Assembly: GCA_030425395.1 (NCBI GenBank) | Contig: JAUIAS010000003.1 | Span: 107,075 to 171,074 of the forward strand | Direction: 5' to 3' | Source of the DNA: Alphaproteobacteria bacterium | Lineage (GTDB): Bacteria > Pseudomonadota > Alphaproteobacteria > Rhodobacterales > Rhodobacteraceae | DNA length: 64,000 nucleotides | Shown here: positions 50,989 through 60,104 of the stretch, piece after piece | Position numbering within the stretch: position 1 is the stretch's first letter | Layout of the letters: the number at the start of each line of letters is the position of its first letter | The notes under the pieces: model-generated | Databases searched by the model: none | The model's input: the letters and a program-made list of their open reading frames with translations, nothing else | What the model was told of the DNA's origin: nothing | Program-made: the position numbers and the translations under genes

Positions 50989-51414
50989 GGGCGGGCTCCG
51001 TTATTGGGAAAGTGTGTTTGAGCGGAGCCTATCAGCAGCATGTGGCGTGTCCAGCCTGCCCGAAACGCACATCACGTAGCGTTAAGGAAACCACCGCGAC
51101 GATATTGCCCTGCGCCCGCTGTGCGACATGGGTGGAAAGGTGCGGCCAAGCGGTATATTTAACAGCTCAACCTGCAACGGAGAGTGTGCAAGGCCCGGCA
51201 TCGCGACCCGACAGGGACGGCCCCGGGACAGCGCACGCGGCGGTAATGACGTGGCAGCGATCTTGATTCAGATCAAGGCTGCGTCCCCGTGCCTTGCCTA
51301 AGGCGGTTGTCAGATGGATGCAAAATCTGTATCCATTCACGAAATTGAATGCGCGTATATGTTCGCGCCGCGCACCTCAACCGGGTGTGAAGGAGTAAGG
51401 GAAGGAGACCGCAC
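50989..51414 (+). promoter_or_regulatory. Control region upstream of hemA
   Basis: 426 bases without a gene I can support; carries the start of the divergent M20 gene at its left and the FNR-type box at 51263-51276. The GAAGGAGA ribosome binding site of hemA is at the right end. Confidence 0.65.
51263..51276. promoter_or_regulatory. FNR/FnrL-type box upstream of hemA
   Basis: TTGATTCAGATCAA, a perfect TTGAT-N4-ATCAA palindrome, 139 bases before the hemA start. In Rhodobacter hemA is a known target of the oxygen regulator FnrL, which supports the call. Confidence 0.8.
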
Positions 51415-52644
51415 GTGGATTACGTGGCCATGCTCGATCAGGCAATCGACCGCCTCCATGAGGAGGGCCGGTATCGGACCTTCATTGATATCGAGCGCAA
51501 GAAAGGCCAGTTCCCGCATGCGTCCTGGCGTCGTCCCGACGGCACAGAACAGCCGATTACCGTATGGTGTGGCAACGATTATCTGGGCATGGGGCAGCAC
51601 CCCATTGTTCTGGCCGCGATGCACGAGGCGCTGGATGCCACCGGCGCCGGTTCGGGCGGCACGCGCAACATTTCGGGCACCACGGTCTACCACAAGCGGC
51701 TTGAGGCAGAACTGGCGGATCTTCATGGCAAGGAGGCGGCTCTGCTGTTCACCTCTGCCTATATCGCAAACGATGCGACGCTCAGCACCTTGCCGCGTCT
51801 GTTTCCCGGTCTCATCATCTATTCCGACGAACTCAATCACGCGTCGATGATCGAAGGTGTGCGCCGTAACGGCGGGGCCAAGCGGATTTTCAAGCACAAC
51901 GATCTGGCCGACCTGCGCGCCAAACTGGAGGCCGACGATCCTGACGCGCCCAAGCTGATCGCGTTTGAATCGATCTATTCCATGGACGGCGACTTTGGTC
52001 CGATCGAGGCGATCTGTGATCTGGCCGAGGAGTTCGGCGCGTTGACCTATATCGACGAAGTGCACGCGGTGGGCATGTATGGCCCGCGCGGTGCCGGTGT
52101 CGCGGAACGCGACCGGTTGATGCATCGTATCGACATCATCAACGGCACGCTGGCCAAGGCCTATGGTGTGATGGGCGGCTATATCGCGGCCTCCGAACGG
52201 ATGTGCGATGCTGTGCGCTCCTATGCGCCGGGCTTTATCTTTACCACGTCCCTGCCGCCTGCGATCGCGGCGGGTGCGGCGGCGTCGGTTGCATTTCTCA
52301 AGACCTCCGAAGGTCAGAAACTGCGTGACCTGCATCAGGAACGCGCCAGCATTCTCAAAACCCGCCTCAAGGGGATGGGCCTGCCGATCATTGATCACGG
52401 CAGCCATATCGTGCCAGTGATCGTGGGCGATCCGGTGCATACCAAACAACTGAGCGACATGATGCTCGATGGTTATGGTATTTACGTGCAGCCAATCAAT
52501 TTCCCCACCGTCCCGCGCGGCACAGAACGGCTTCGGTTCACGCCGTCGCCGGTGCATGGACCCGGCGAAATGGATACGCTGGTGCGCGCGATGGACGAAC
52601 TCTGGAGCCACTGTGCGCTGAATCGTGCCGAGTTGAGCGCCTGA
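51415..52644 (+). CDS. hemA: 5-aminolevulinate synthase
   Basis: PLP enzyme condensing glycine with succinyl-CoA to 5-aminolevulinate, first step of the alphaproteobacterial (Shemin) route to heme, siroheme and bacteriochlorophyll. 409 residues. Seen: [21 protein letters not shown]-terminus, [23 protein letters not shown] near residue 80, and the PLP lysine in [16 protein letters not shown] at residue 248, the same position as in Rhodobacter ALAS. The start is a GTG at 51415 preceded by GAAGGAGA and gives the canonical N-terminus. An FNR-type box upstream suggests oxygen control. Confidence 0.95.
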   Translation: MDYVAMLDQAIDRLHEEGRYRTFIDIERKKGQFPHASWRRPDGTEQPITVWCGNDYLGMGQHPIVLAAMHEALDATGAGSGGTRNISGTTVYHKRLEAELADLHGKEAALLFTSAYIANDATLSTLPRLFPGLIIYSDELNHASMIEGVRRNGGAKRIFKHNDLADLRAKLEADDPDAPKLIAFESIYSMDGDFGPIEAICDLAEEFGALTYIDEVHAVGMYGPRGAGVAERDRLMHRIDIINGTLAKAYGVMGGYIAASERMCDAVRSYAPGFIFTTSLPPAIAAGAAASVAFLKTSEGQKLRDLHQERASILKTRLKGMGLPIIDHGSHIVPVIVGDPVHTKQLSDMMLDGYGIYVQPINFPTVPRGTERLRFTPSPVHGPGEMDTLVRAMDELWSHCALNRAELSA

Positions 52645-52749
52645 CCATTTTGCCAACTGTGCAAACCTTGTTGCATTTGGTAACGTCTCGTTAGCAAAAG
52701 GCCGACCGAATCGTCAGGGGGGACGCATCCGGTCAAAGGGTCGCTAAAC

Positions 52750-52771
52750 GGGGCAGTCATGGGGCAGTCAT
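52750..52771 (+). repeat. Tandem 11-bp duplication at the rodZ start
   Basis: GGGGCAGTCAT occurs twice back to back; the second copy contains the first two bases of the rodZ start codon. The first copy creates ATG GGG CAG TCA TGA, a four-codon frame whose stop overlaps the rodZ ATG. Confidence 0.85.
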
Positions 52772-53954
52772 GATCGGGCGCAAGCACAAGCGCATTGAGC
52801 AAGAGCAGGCCGTTGAGCTCAAGAGCTTTGACGACTTTGAAGTGCGTCTTGGCGACATGATGCGCGGCGAGCGTGCGACGCTTGGCAAATCTCTTCTTGA
52901 TGTCCAACGCGAATTGAGGATCAAGGCATCCTACATCGCGGCAATCGAAAATTGTGATCCTTCTGCATTTGACACGCCCGGCTTCATTGCCGGGTATGTA
53001 CGCTCCTATGCGCGATATCTGGGTATGAACCCGGACGAGGCCTTTGAGACATTCTGCATCGAAAGCGGATTTTCTGTGGCGCACGGCATGTCTGCCGAGG
53101 CCTCAAGCACCCGCAAGGTGAACATTCCCGACCGGACCCGCAAGGTCGAACGGCAACCCTTCGAATTGCCCGGCGCGCCCTTTGCAGCGGCTCAAGGTGG
53201 GTTCCTGTCCGAGATTGATCCCCGTGCTGTCGGGTCGTTCGTGGTGTTGATCGCATTGATCACAGGACTGGGTTACGGGGGGTGGTCGATCCTCAAGGAG
53301 GTTCAGCAGGTGCAGGTTGTGCCGGTTGAGCAATCTCCTGTCGTGCTGGCCGATATCGACCCGCTCAACGGGATCGCTCAGGGCCGCGCCCCGGCCGAAG
53401 ACCCGGTGAACGAAGTGATGGCGGCCAATCTGCGCACATCGCGGCCTGCGCCGCTGGCGGTGCCGGTTCTGGTGCCACGGGACGGGCCGATCTCCTCGCT
53501 CAACCCGCGCGACGTGGGAACCCTTGCCTCGCCCAACCTGCCCGAAGTCGATCGCGTGCCTTCGGTGGCGCGTGTGGCAGAAGCAGTGGTTCCGAAGGTT
53601 GTCGAGGAAACTGCCCCGCAACTGCGCATGGTCGCAGTCCGCCCGGCATGGGTGCGCGTCAGCGCGGCTGACGGCACCGTTGTATACGAGGGCATCATGG
53701 AACCGGGGCAGGGCTATGACGTACCCGCGACCGAAGAGCCTCCGGTGCTGCGGGTGGGCGAATCCGGTGCGATCTATTTCCAGCTGGGTGATCAGCATTT
53801 CGGTCCCGTGGGGCCGCGTGGCGTTGTGACGGCCAACCTTTCGCTTTCACAGGACACGATAACCGAACGATTTGCGTTGGCCGATCCCCAGGCGGATCGG
53901 GATCTGGCCCGTATGGTGGCCGAGGCGCAGACGCTGACCCCCGCCTCGGACTGA
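52770..53954 (+). CDS. rodZ: RodZ-like helix-turn-helix membrane protein
   Basis: 394 residues: a cytoplasmic Cro-type HTH (HTH_25: LGDMMRGERATLGKSLLDVQ, then LRIKASYIAAIENCDPSAF and GYVRSYARYLGMNPDEAFE) as in RodZ, a single membrane helix at about 150-172, a Pro/Val-rich periplasmic linker and a C-terminal DUF4115-type beta domain (QLRMVAVRPAWVRVSAADGT, ending GPVGPRGVVTANLSL). RodZ tethers the MreB cytoskeleton to the membrane in rods; the ovoid shape of many roseobacters does not exclude the gene. It sits directly before ispG, a common alphaproteobacterial order. Confidence 0.85.
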   Translation: MIGRKHKRIEQEQAVELKSFDDFEVRLGDMMRGERATLGKSLLDVQRELRIKASYIAAIENCDPSAFDTPGFIAGYVRSYARYLGMNPDEAFETFCIESGFSVAHGMSAEASSTRKVNIPDRTRKVERQPFELPGAPFAAAQGGFLSEIDPRAVGSFVVLIALITGLGYGGWSILKEVQQVQVVPVEQSPVVLADIDPLNGIAQGRAPAEDPVNEVMAANLRTSRPAPLAVPVLVPRDGPISSLNPRDVGTLASPNLPEVDRVPSVARVAEAVVPKVVEETAPQLRMVAVRPAWVRVSAADGTVVYEGIMEPGQGYDVPATEEPPVLRVGESGAIYFQLGDQHFGPVGPRGVVTANLSLSQDTITERFALADPQADRDLARMVAEAQTLTPASD

Positions 53955-54040
53955 CCGGCGGGCATCACAGCGCATTGCCGTCGTGATCTGTTGGCCCTAT
54001 CTGAAACCTGAAGATTACCCCAGGAACCGAGTGCACGCCC

Positions 54041-55171
54041 ATGTCCCTGAACCACGTCCGCCCATGGCGAAACATTTACCGTCGTAAATCCCGGCAGATC
54101 ATGGTCGGGTCGGTGCCCGTGGGCGGCGATGCGCCGATCGCGGTTCAGACCATGACCAACACCCTGACCACGGATGTAGCGGGCACGATTGCGCAGGTGC
54201 AGGCTGCGGCCGAGGCGGGCGCGGACATCGTGCGCGTATCGGTCCCGGACGAGGCCTCGTCCCGTGCTCTCAAGGAAATCGTGCGCGAAAGCCCGGTGCC
54301 GATCGTGGCCGACATCCATTTTCACTACAAACGCGGGATCGAGGCCGCCGAAGCAGGTGCGGCGTGCCTGCGTATCAATCCGGGCAATATCGGTGATGAA
54401 AAGCGGGTCAAGGAAGTGATTTCCGCCGCGCGCGATCACAACTGTTCGATCCGCATCGGGGTCAATGCAGGCAGCCTTGAACGCCACCTGCTCGAAAAAT
54501 ACGGAGAGCCCTGTCCCGAAGCCATGGTGGAATCCGGGCTCGACCATATTCGCATTCTTCAGGACAATGACTTCCACGAATTCAAGATCAGCGTGAAAGC
54601 CTCGGATGTGTTCCTTTCCGCGGCGGCCTATCAGGGGATCGCCGAGGCAACGGACGCACCGATTCATCTGGGTATCACCGAAGCTGGTGGTCTTGTTTCG
54701 GGCACGATCAAGAGCGCCATCGGTCTGGGCAACCTGCTTTGGATGGGCATCGGGGATACGATCCGGGTCAGCCTGTCCGCCGATCCGGTGGAAGAGGTCA
54801 AGGTTGGCTTCGAGATCCTGAAATCGCTGGGCCTGCGCCATCGCGGCGTTAACATCATTTCCTGTCCATCCTGCGCGCGTCAGGGCTTTGACGTGATCAA
54901 GACAGTCGAGGCGCTGGAAACGCGGCTGGAACATATCAAGACACCGATGAGCCTGTCGATCATCGGTTGCGTGGTGAATGGCCCGGGCGAAGCGCTGATG
55001 ACCGACGTTGGCTTTACCGGTGGCGGTGCCGGATCCGGCATGGTGTATCTGGCCGGCAAGCAGAGCCACAAGATCTCCAACGAAGAGATGGTTGATCACA
55101 TCGTGGCCCAGGTCGAGGAACGCGCCGCGATCCTCGAAGCGGAAGCCGCACAGCAGGACGCCGCCGAGTAA
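54041..55171 (+). CDS. ispG: 4-Hydroxy-3-methylbut-2-enyl diphosphate synthase
   Basis: [4Fe-4S] enzyme of the MEP isoprenoid pathway converting MEcPP to HMBPP, cytosolic, 376 residues. Seen: [20 protein letters not shown] near residue 20, [16 protein letters not shown], and the cluster ligands in [13 protein letters not shown] and [10 protein letters not shown] with the catalytic Glu after the last cysteine. The bacterial short form, without the plant insertion. A bidirectional hairpin separates it from the convergent DsbA-like gene. Confidence 0.96.
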   Translation: MSLNHVRPWRNIYRRKSRQIMVGSVPVGGDAPIAVQTMTNTLTTDVAGTIAQVQAAAEAGADIVRVSVPDEASSRALKEIVRESPVPIVADIHFHYKRGIEAAEAGAACLRINPGNIGDEKRVKEVISAARDHNCSIRIGVNAGSLERHLLEKYGEPCPEAMVESGLDHIRILQDNDFHEFKISVKASDVFLSAAAYQGIAEATDAPIHLGITEAGGLVSGTIKSAIGLGNLLWMGIGDTIRVSLSADPVEEVKVGFEILKSLGLRHRGVNIISCPSCARQGFDVIKTVEALETRLEHIKTPMSLSIIGCVVNGPGEALMTDVGFTGGGAGSGMVYLAGKQSHKISNEEMVDHIVAQVEERAAILEAEAAQQDAAE

Positions 55172-55246
55172 TCAACGGCTGCATCTCGTGCGAAAACGCA
55201 ATCAAGCGGGTCGGCTGCACTTTGTGTCGGGCGCAACGCCGGAAAA

Positions 55247-55266
55247 GCGGGGGGAGTTCCCCCCGC
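55247..55266. terminator. Bidirectional terminator between ispG and the DsbA-like gene
   Basis: A perfect 9-bp stem (GCGGGGGGA / TCCCCCCGC) with a 2-base centre. On the minus strand it is followed by TTTT; on the plus strand by TCAATTTA. Confidence 0.8.
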
Positions 55267-55297
55267 TCAATTTATCAGACTTCGCGAATGCTGCGGT

Positions 55298-56071
55298 TCA
55301 GTCGCGTTTGGAGGCGACCAACTTGGCCATTTCGTTTGCGGGCAGGTAACCGCGCAGCACCTCGTCTTCAAGAATGAACGACGGCGTGCCGCTTATGCCC
55401 AAGGCTTGGCCCAGAACCCGGTTTTCACCCAGCTCACGCGTGACATCTGCGTGGTCCATGCGTGCAAGAATGGCATCCGCGTCCAGCCCCAGACCGTTTG
55501 CCAGCCGCGACAGCACCGTTTCCGACACATCACCGTTCAAGGTCATCAGCGCGTCATGAACGGCCTTGTAGGCATCCGCGCCCGCAACCTGCCGGGTCGC
55601 GACCGCAAACCGCGACATGACCACCGATTGATCGCCGAGGATCGGGTATTCCTTGAGAACAAGCCGGATGTTGCCATCCATCGCCAGAAGCGCCTCAACT
55701 TCTGCGACGGCCTTGCGGCAATAGCCACAGCGGTAATCCATGAATTCCACCAGCGTCACATCGCCGTCTGGGTTTCCGCCAACCCAAGAGTAGCCATCGT
55801 TAAAGATGGCGTCCGCGTTCTCGGCAATCATGCCTTTTTCGGCGTCGGCCTGCGCGGCCTGATTGCGGCTTTCCAGCAGGTTCACCGCCTCGATGATCAC
55901 CTCGGGGTTATCCATCAGATAAGCCCGCACTTCGGCGCGGAAGGCGGCGCGTTCCGCGTCCGACATGGCGTCAAGATCAAGCGCCTGTGCCTGCGGCGTG
56001 GGGGCGGCCAGCACAAGGGCCAGCGCGGTCAGCGCCGGTGCGAGGACGCGGCGAAAAAAGGGACGGGGCAT
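55298..56071 (-). CDS. DsbA-family periplasmic thiol oxidoreductase
   Basis: 257 residues with a signal peptide (MPRPFFRRVLAPALTALALV, cleavage near AQA). After an N-terminal helical part (AVNLLESRNQAAQADAEKGM), the thioredoxin fold carries the active site YRCGYCRKAV (CGYC, near residue 113) and a cis-proline in SGTPSFILEDE. The helical extension resembles DsbG/ScsC- or Com1-like proteins, so a disulfide isomerase or reductase role is possible beside simple oxidation. Two bases separate it from the upstream M48 peptidase gene, so the two form an envelope-quality-control operon. Confidence 0.88.
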   Translation of the reverse strand: MPRPFFRRVLAPALTALALVLAAPTPQAQALDLDAMSDAERAAFRAEVRAYLMDNPEVIIEAVNLLESRNQAAQADAEKGMIAENADAIFNDGYSWVGGNPDGDVTLVEFMDYRCGYCRKAVAEVEALLAMDGNIRLVLKEYPILGDQSVVMSRFAVATRQVAGADAYKAVHDALMTLNGDVSETVLSRLANGLGLDADAILARMDHADVTRELGENRVLGQALGISGTPSFILEDEVLRGYLPANEMAKLVASKRD

Positions 56072-56073
56072 TG

Positions 56074-57423
56074 TTATCTCCGTTTGGCGTTGCGTTCAGA
56101 AGCAATGAGCACGTCTTCGGCCCGCCGCCATGCGGCAGAGCCGCGCGGCAGAAGGCCAACGGCCCGTTTGGCGTGAATCCCTGCATCGGCAAGCCGACCT
56201 TGCAGGGCATAACGTTCGGCAGTGACCACAGAGGCCATGCCGATGCGATTGGTGCGGGCATAGGCGATGGACATGTCGCGCAGGACACGGGCATCGCGAA
56301 AATCGCGGCGACGCGAGGCTTCGAGCGCCTCAAGCGCGGCCTTGGGCTGATCCGAGGCCAGCAACGCACGCCCCAGACCGCCAAGGATCTGGGCTTCGGT
56401 CGGTGCCAGTTGCGAGGCCATACGATAGGCGGAAACGGCGGCCCCGGTGCGCAGCCCCTTCATCAGGATTTCGCCCTTGAGATCCCAATAGAACGCATCC
56501 TTTGGCCGGATCGCCAGCGCGGCTTCGATCGCCCTGAGCGCGCGGGTCGTGTCGGACTGGCGGTGCCACATGATCGCCTCGCGCATCAGGCGCACGTCCT
56601 TGAATTGTTCCTCTTTCATGCGCCGCATGGTCCAGGACGGGGCCCGGATAAACGCCGACAGCTTGCCGCGCGCGCGCGCGAACCAATACCGGTCCTCGAT
56701 GCGTTCGGGTATGTCCTTTTTCATCGACGCGACAAAGGCTTCGGCGGCACGCACCCGGTCGCGACTCAGCGGGTGGGACCGCATGTAGGGATCCTGACGC
56801 GCCACGCTCAGCGCCTCCTGGCCGCGAAACAGGCGGTGCACCTCAAGCAGGCCAGTCGGGCTGACCCCGGCTGCGCGCAATACCCGCGCGGCGGTCTGGT
56901 CGGCGGCGGATTCCTCGGCCCGCGTATGGGCCAGAAACCCCCGGAGCGCCGCGCTTTGGGTGCCAAATGCGATACCCGCCGCGGCTCCGCCATCCGCGCC
57001 GCCCGCCGCGGCCGCCACCGCCAGCGCCATTCCCAGACCCGCCGCCGTGCGCGCGTTTTGCATATTGGCCAGACGCCGGGCAAGGTGCCCGTTGGTGATG
57101 TGGGCGGCCTCGTGGGCGATCACTGCCTGAAGCTGGGCCGGTGTCTCCAGTTTGAGGATCAGCCCATAGTGCAGGTAGATCGCATTGTGATCGAGAACAA
57201 AGGCGTTCAGAGAGCTTTCATCGACAACAAGGATGCGCACCCGCCCGGGACTGAGCCCGGCGGCCCGCAAGACCGGCGCGGCCAGTTGCGTCAGGCTTTG
57301 TTCGATACCAGCATCACGCAACAGCATCGTGGCACGTGCGGGCTGCGCCAGCGTCATGCCGATCACCAGAAAAATCAGGCCAAGCGGGATTGACGCCAGC
57401 CGAGAGACGCGTTGAAACACCAT
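56074..57423 (-). CDS. M48-family metallopeptidase with TPR repeats (BepA-like)
   Basis: 449 residues. Signal peptide or membrane anchor at residues 8-30 (IPLGLIFLVIGMTLAQPARA), then the M48 zinc peptidase with HEAAHITNGH near residue 104 and the third ligand in RAEESAADQTA, followed by TPR-like repeats from about residue 270 (RALRAIEAALAIRPKDAFYW and PTEAQILGGLGRALLASDQP). This layout is that of periplasmic BepA/YfgC, which degrades misassembled outer-membrane proteins such as LptD. The ATG at 57423 lies 22 bases from the divergent aminotransferase start. Confidence 0.88.
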   Translation of the reverse strand: MVFQRVSRLASIPLGLIFLVIGMTLAQPARATMLLRDAGIEQSLTQLAAPVLRAAGLSPGRVRILVVDESSLNAFVLDHNAIYLHYGLILKLETPAQLQAVIAHEAAHITNGHLARRLANMQNARTAAGLGMALAVAAAAGGADGGAAAGIAFGTQSAALRGFLAHTRAEESAADQTAARVLRAAGVSPTGLLEVHRLFRGQEALSVARQDPYMRSHPLSRDRVRAAEAFVASMKKDIPERIEDRYWFARARGKLSAFIRAPSWTMRRMKEEQFKDVRLMREAIMWHRQSDTTRALRAIEAALAIRPKDAFYWDLKGEILMKGLRTGAAVSAYRMASQLAPTEAQILGGLGRALLASDQPKAALEALEASRRRDFRDARVLRDMSIAYARTNRIGMASVVTAERYALQGRLADAGIHAKRAVGLLPRGSAAWRRAEDVLIASERNAKRR

Positions 57424-57445
57424 GGCCGCACAATGGGAGCAAGCC

Positions 57446-58600
57446 ATGCGAAACTCAACCCGCGCTGACGTCGATCCCTTCATTGTGATGGATGTCATGG
57501 AGGCCGCCCGCAAAGCCGAGGAGGCCGGACGCCATATCATTCACATGGAGGTGGGCCAACCGGGCACCGGCGCGCCCAAGGCCGCCGCCCGGGCACTGGC
57601 TCGCGCGATGGAAACCGATGCGCTTGGCTATACCGTGGCGCTGGGGCTGCCCGCGCTGCGCCGCCGGATCGCACAGCTTTATGGGGAATGGTATGATGTG
57701 GACCTCAATCCCGAACGTGTGGTGATCACGCCGGGATCTTCCGGGGGCTTTATCCTTGCTTTCACGGCGCTGTTCGACAGCGGCGACAGGGTCGGCATCG
57801 GGGCACCCGGCTATCCCAGCTATCGGCAGATCCTGCACGCGTTGGGGATGACGCCGGTGGATATCCAGACCGCATCGGAAAACCGGTTCCAACCGGTGGC
57901 GGGCGATCTGCAAGGTCTGGACCTTGCCGGGCTGATGGTGGCCTCGCCAGCGAATCCCACTGGAACGATGCTGGATCGTGATGCCATGGCCGGGCTGATC
58001 GGCGCAGCCCACGATATTGGCGCGTCCTTTATCAGCGACGAGATTTACCACGGGATCGAATACGAGGCCAAGGCCGTCAGCGCGCTTCAAGTCACGGACG
58101 AAGCCTATGTGATCAATTCCTTCTCCAAGTACTTCTCGATGACGGGATGGCGCGCGGGATGGCTGGTGGTGCCAGAAGATCAGGTGCGCGTGCTGGAACG
58201 CATCGCCCAGAACATGTTTATCTGCGCCCCCCACGCCAGTCAGGTTGCAGCCCTCGCCGCGATGGACAGCCACGAGGAATTGGAAGCCAACCTGGCCGTG
58301 TATCGGCGCAATCGCGCCCTGATGCTCGATGGTCTGCCGCGCGCTGGCTTTACGCGGATCGCGCCACCGGACGGGGCGTTTTACGTCTATGCCGACGTGT
58401 CCGACCTGACAGACGACAGCCGCGCCTTTGCCGCTGAAATTCTGGAAAAGGCGGGGGTTGCGGTGACGCCCGGGCTCGATTTCGATCCGGTCCGTGGGGC
58501 AGGCACCCTGCGGTTCTCCTATGCCCGCGCCACCGCCGATATCGAGGAAGGCCTTGCCCGGCTGGAACGCTTCATGCGCGCGCGCGGGGCGTTGGCCTGA
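57446..58600 (+). CDS. PLP-dependent class I/II aminotransferase
   Basis: 384 residues, cytosolic. Seen: HMEVGQPGTGAPKAAARALA near the N-terminus, YTVALGLPALRRRIAQLY, the PLP lysine in YVINSFSKYFSMTGWRAGWL near residue 228, and the carboxylate-binding arginine in GTLRFSYARATADIEEGLAR. Sequence style is that of the aspartate/tyrosine/aromatic branch (subgroup I); substrate not assigned. The ATG at 57446 gives the usual N-terminus; an earlier ATG at 57422 would overlap the start codon of the divergent peptidase gene. Confidence 0.87.
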   Translation: MRNSTRADVDPFIVMDVMEAARKAEEAGRHIIHMEVGQPGTGAPKAAARALARAMETDALGYTVALGLPALRRRIAQLYGEWYDVDLNPERVVITPGSSGGFILAFTALFDSGDRVGIGAPGYPSYRQILHALGMTPVDIQTASENRFQPVAGDLQGLDLAGLMVASPANPTGTMLDRDAMAGLIGAAHDIGASFISDEIYHGIEYEAKAVSALQVTDEAYVINSFSKYFSMTGWRAGWLVVPEDQVRVLERIAQNMFICAPHASQVAALAAMDSHEELEANLAVYRRNRALMLDGLPRAGFTRIAPPDGAFYVYADVSDLTDDSRAFAAEILEKAGVAVTPGLDFDPVRGAGTLRFSYARATADIEEGLARLERFMRARGALA

Positions 58601-58665
58601 CACCCGCGCCCGTGGTAGGAAGGTCCCAGAGTGACAGCGACAATCCGGCACGTCAGGAGACGCAG

Positions 58666-59901
58666 ATGAACGGACTACTCCGATGCGTGGCTTTCTGCGC
58701 GGCGCTGCTTGTGGCGGGCATGGGGGCCGGGCAGAACAGCGCGCAGGAACTTGGCGGACTGGCCCGCGTGGATCCGGCCAGCAGCGGCATTGAAACCGGT
58801 CGCGGCGATCGCACGACCCTGACCATCGGGCTCAGTCAGGGGGTGCCCTGGCGCATCTTTACCCTGACCGATCCGGCCCGCTTGGTGATCGACTTCCGCG
58901 AAGCGGATTGGAGCGCGGTGACGCCGGCCCAGTTCGAAGCCGGTCTGCTGGCGCAGGTGCGCCTTGGCACTTACCTGCCGGGATGGACGCGCCTTGTCTC
59001 GCGCCTGTCTCAACCGGCCACGATCACAACGGCGGAATTGAACGTGAATGACGACGGTGCAGGCGCAGTGTTGCGCGTGGCGCTGGAACCGACGGATGCC
59101 GACAGTTTTGCCGCCCGCGCCGGTGCCCCCCGTGACCCGCGATGGGATCTGCCGGAACCGGCGCTCACCGACCAGACCACCCCCCGAGACCCTGACGGAC
59201 CGCTGAAAATCGTGATTGATCCCGGCCACGGCGGTGTCGACCCGGGCGCCGAGGCGGAGGGTATCAACGAAAAGACGCTGATGCTGACATTTGCGCGCGA
59301 ATTGCAGGAAACGCTTCGCCGCGCAGGCGGGTTCGAGGTGTCGCTGACGCGAACCGATGACTATTTCGTATCGCTCGAACGCCGGGTCGCCATCGCGCAT
59401 GAACGACGCGCCGATGTATTTGTGTCGCTGCACGCCGATGCGCTGGCGCATGGCACCGCACATGGCGCAACGGTGTATCTTCTTTCCAAAGAGGCGTCGG
59501 ACGCGGCAAGCGCACAACTGGCCGAACGCCACGATCGGGACGATCTTCTGTCCGGCGTGGATTTGCATGACACGGATGATCGGGTCACCGGCATTCTTCT
59601 GGATATGGCGCGTCAGGAAACACGCCCGCGCGGGGAAGCGCTTGCCGGTGCGATCGTGGATGGCATCGCCCAGACCGGCGGGCCGATGAACCGCCGCCCC
59701 CTCCGCTCGGCGTCTTTTTCCGTGCTGAAAGCTGCTGACATCCCGTCGGTTCTGATTGAAATCGGATTCCTGTCTTCGCCACGCGATCTTGAAAACCTGC
59801 GCGATCCGAACTGGAGACAACGCATGGCCGACGGTATTCGCGCCGGGCTGGAACGCTGGCGCACCGAAGACGCGGCACGGCGCGCCTTGTCACGTCAATA
59901 A
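58666..59901 (+). CDS. amiC: N-acetylmuramoyl-L-alanine amidase (AMIN + Amidase_3)
   Basis: Periplasmic zinc amidase splitting septal peptidoglycan, 411 residues. Signal peptide at the N-terminus (MNGLLRCVAFCAALLVAGMG), an AMIN-type domain (about 40-150, containing LVIDFREADW), a linker, and the catalytic domain with zinc ligands in IDPGHGGVDPGAEAEG, a Glu in INEKTLMLTF and SLHADALAHG, closing with the catalytic SVLIEIGFLSS. The ATG at 58666 follows CAGGAGACG. Upstream of mrcA and prfB, an order typical of the family Rhodobacteraceae. A terminator of the GC-hairpin family follows. Confidence 0.93.
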   Translation: MNGLLRCVAFCAALLVAGMGAGQNSAQELGGLARVDPASSGIETGRGDRTTLTIGLSQGVPWRIFTLTDPARLVIDFREADWSAVTPAQFEAGLLAQVRLGTYLPGWTRLVSRLSQPATITTAELNVNDDGAGAVLRVALEPTDADSFAARAGAPRDPRWDLPEPALTDQTTPRDPDGPLKIVIDPGHGGVDPGAEAEGINEKTLMLTFARELQETLRRAGGFEVSLTRTDDYFVSLERRVAIAHERRADVFVSLHADALAHGTAHGATVYLLSKEASDAASAQLAERHDRDDLLSGVDLHDTDDRVTGILLDMARQETRPRGEALAGAIVDGIAQTGGPMNRRPLRSASFSVLKAADIPSVLIEIGFLSSPRDLENLRDPNWRQRMADGIRAGLERWRTEDAARRALSRQ

Positions 59902-59942
59902 CCGACGCCGCTGGCGTCAAGGCTCATACACGCTTCTTCTGG

Positions 59943-59996
59943 CCCGAAATACTCCGGGGGGAGGCGCGCAAGGCGCGTCGGGGGGCAGCGCCCCCC
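59943..59996 (-). repeat. Dispersed hairpin element, diverged copy E
   Basis: A diverged inverted copy: CCCGAAATACTCCGGGGGG is similar to the tail of copies A-C, followed by an inserted AGGCGCG..CGCG stretch and the hairpin GGGGGGC-AGC-GCCCCCC. Here the hairpin runs directly into a T-tract and doubles as a terminator. Confidence 0.6.
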
Positions 59997-60002
59997 TTTT
60001 TT
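59980..60002 (+). terminator. Terminator after amiC
   Basis: A 7-bp perfect stem (GGGGGGC / GCCCCCC) with a 3-base loop and six T residues, 78 bases after the amiC stop. Confidence 0.88.
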
Positions 60003-60104
60003 CTCCTCCCATTAGCGGAAACCGGCGCAGTGACGCGCAACGTGTTTTGACCCCGCTGGTTCAGGGGCGTATACGGAAGCGATAGTCCTTTAAGGTCACA
60101 TGAC

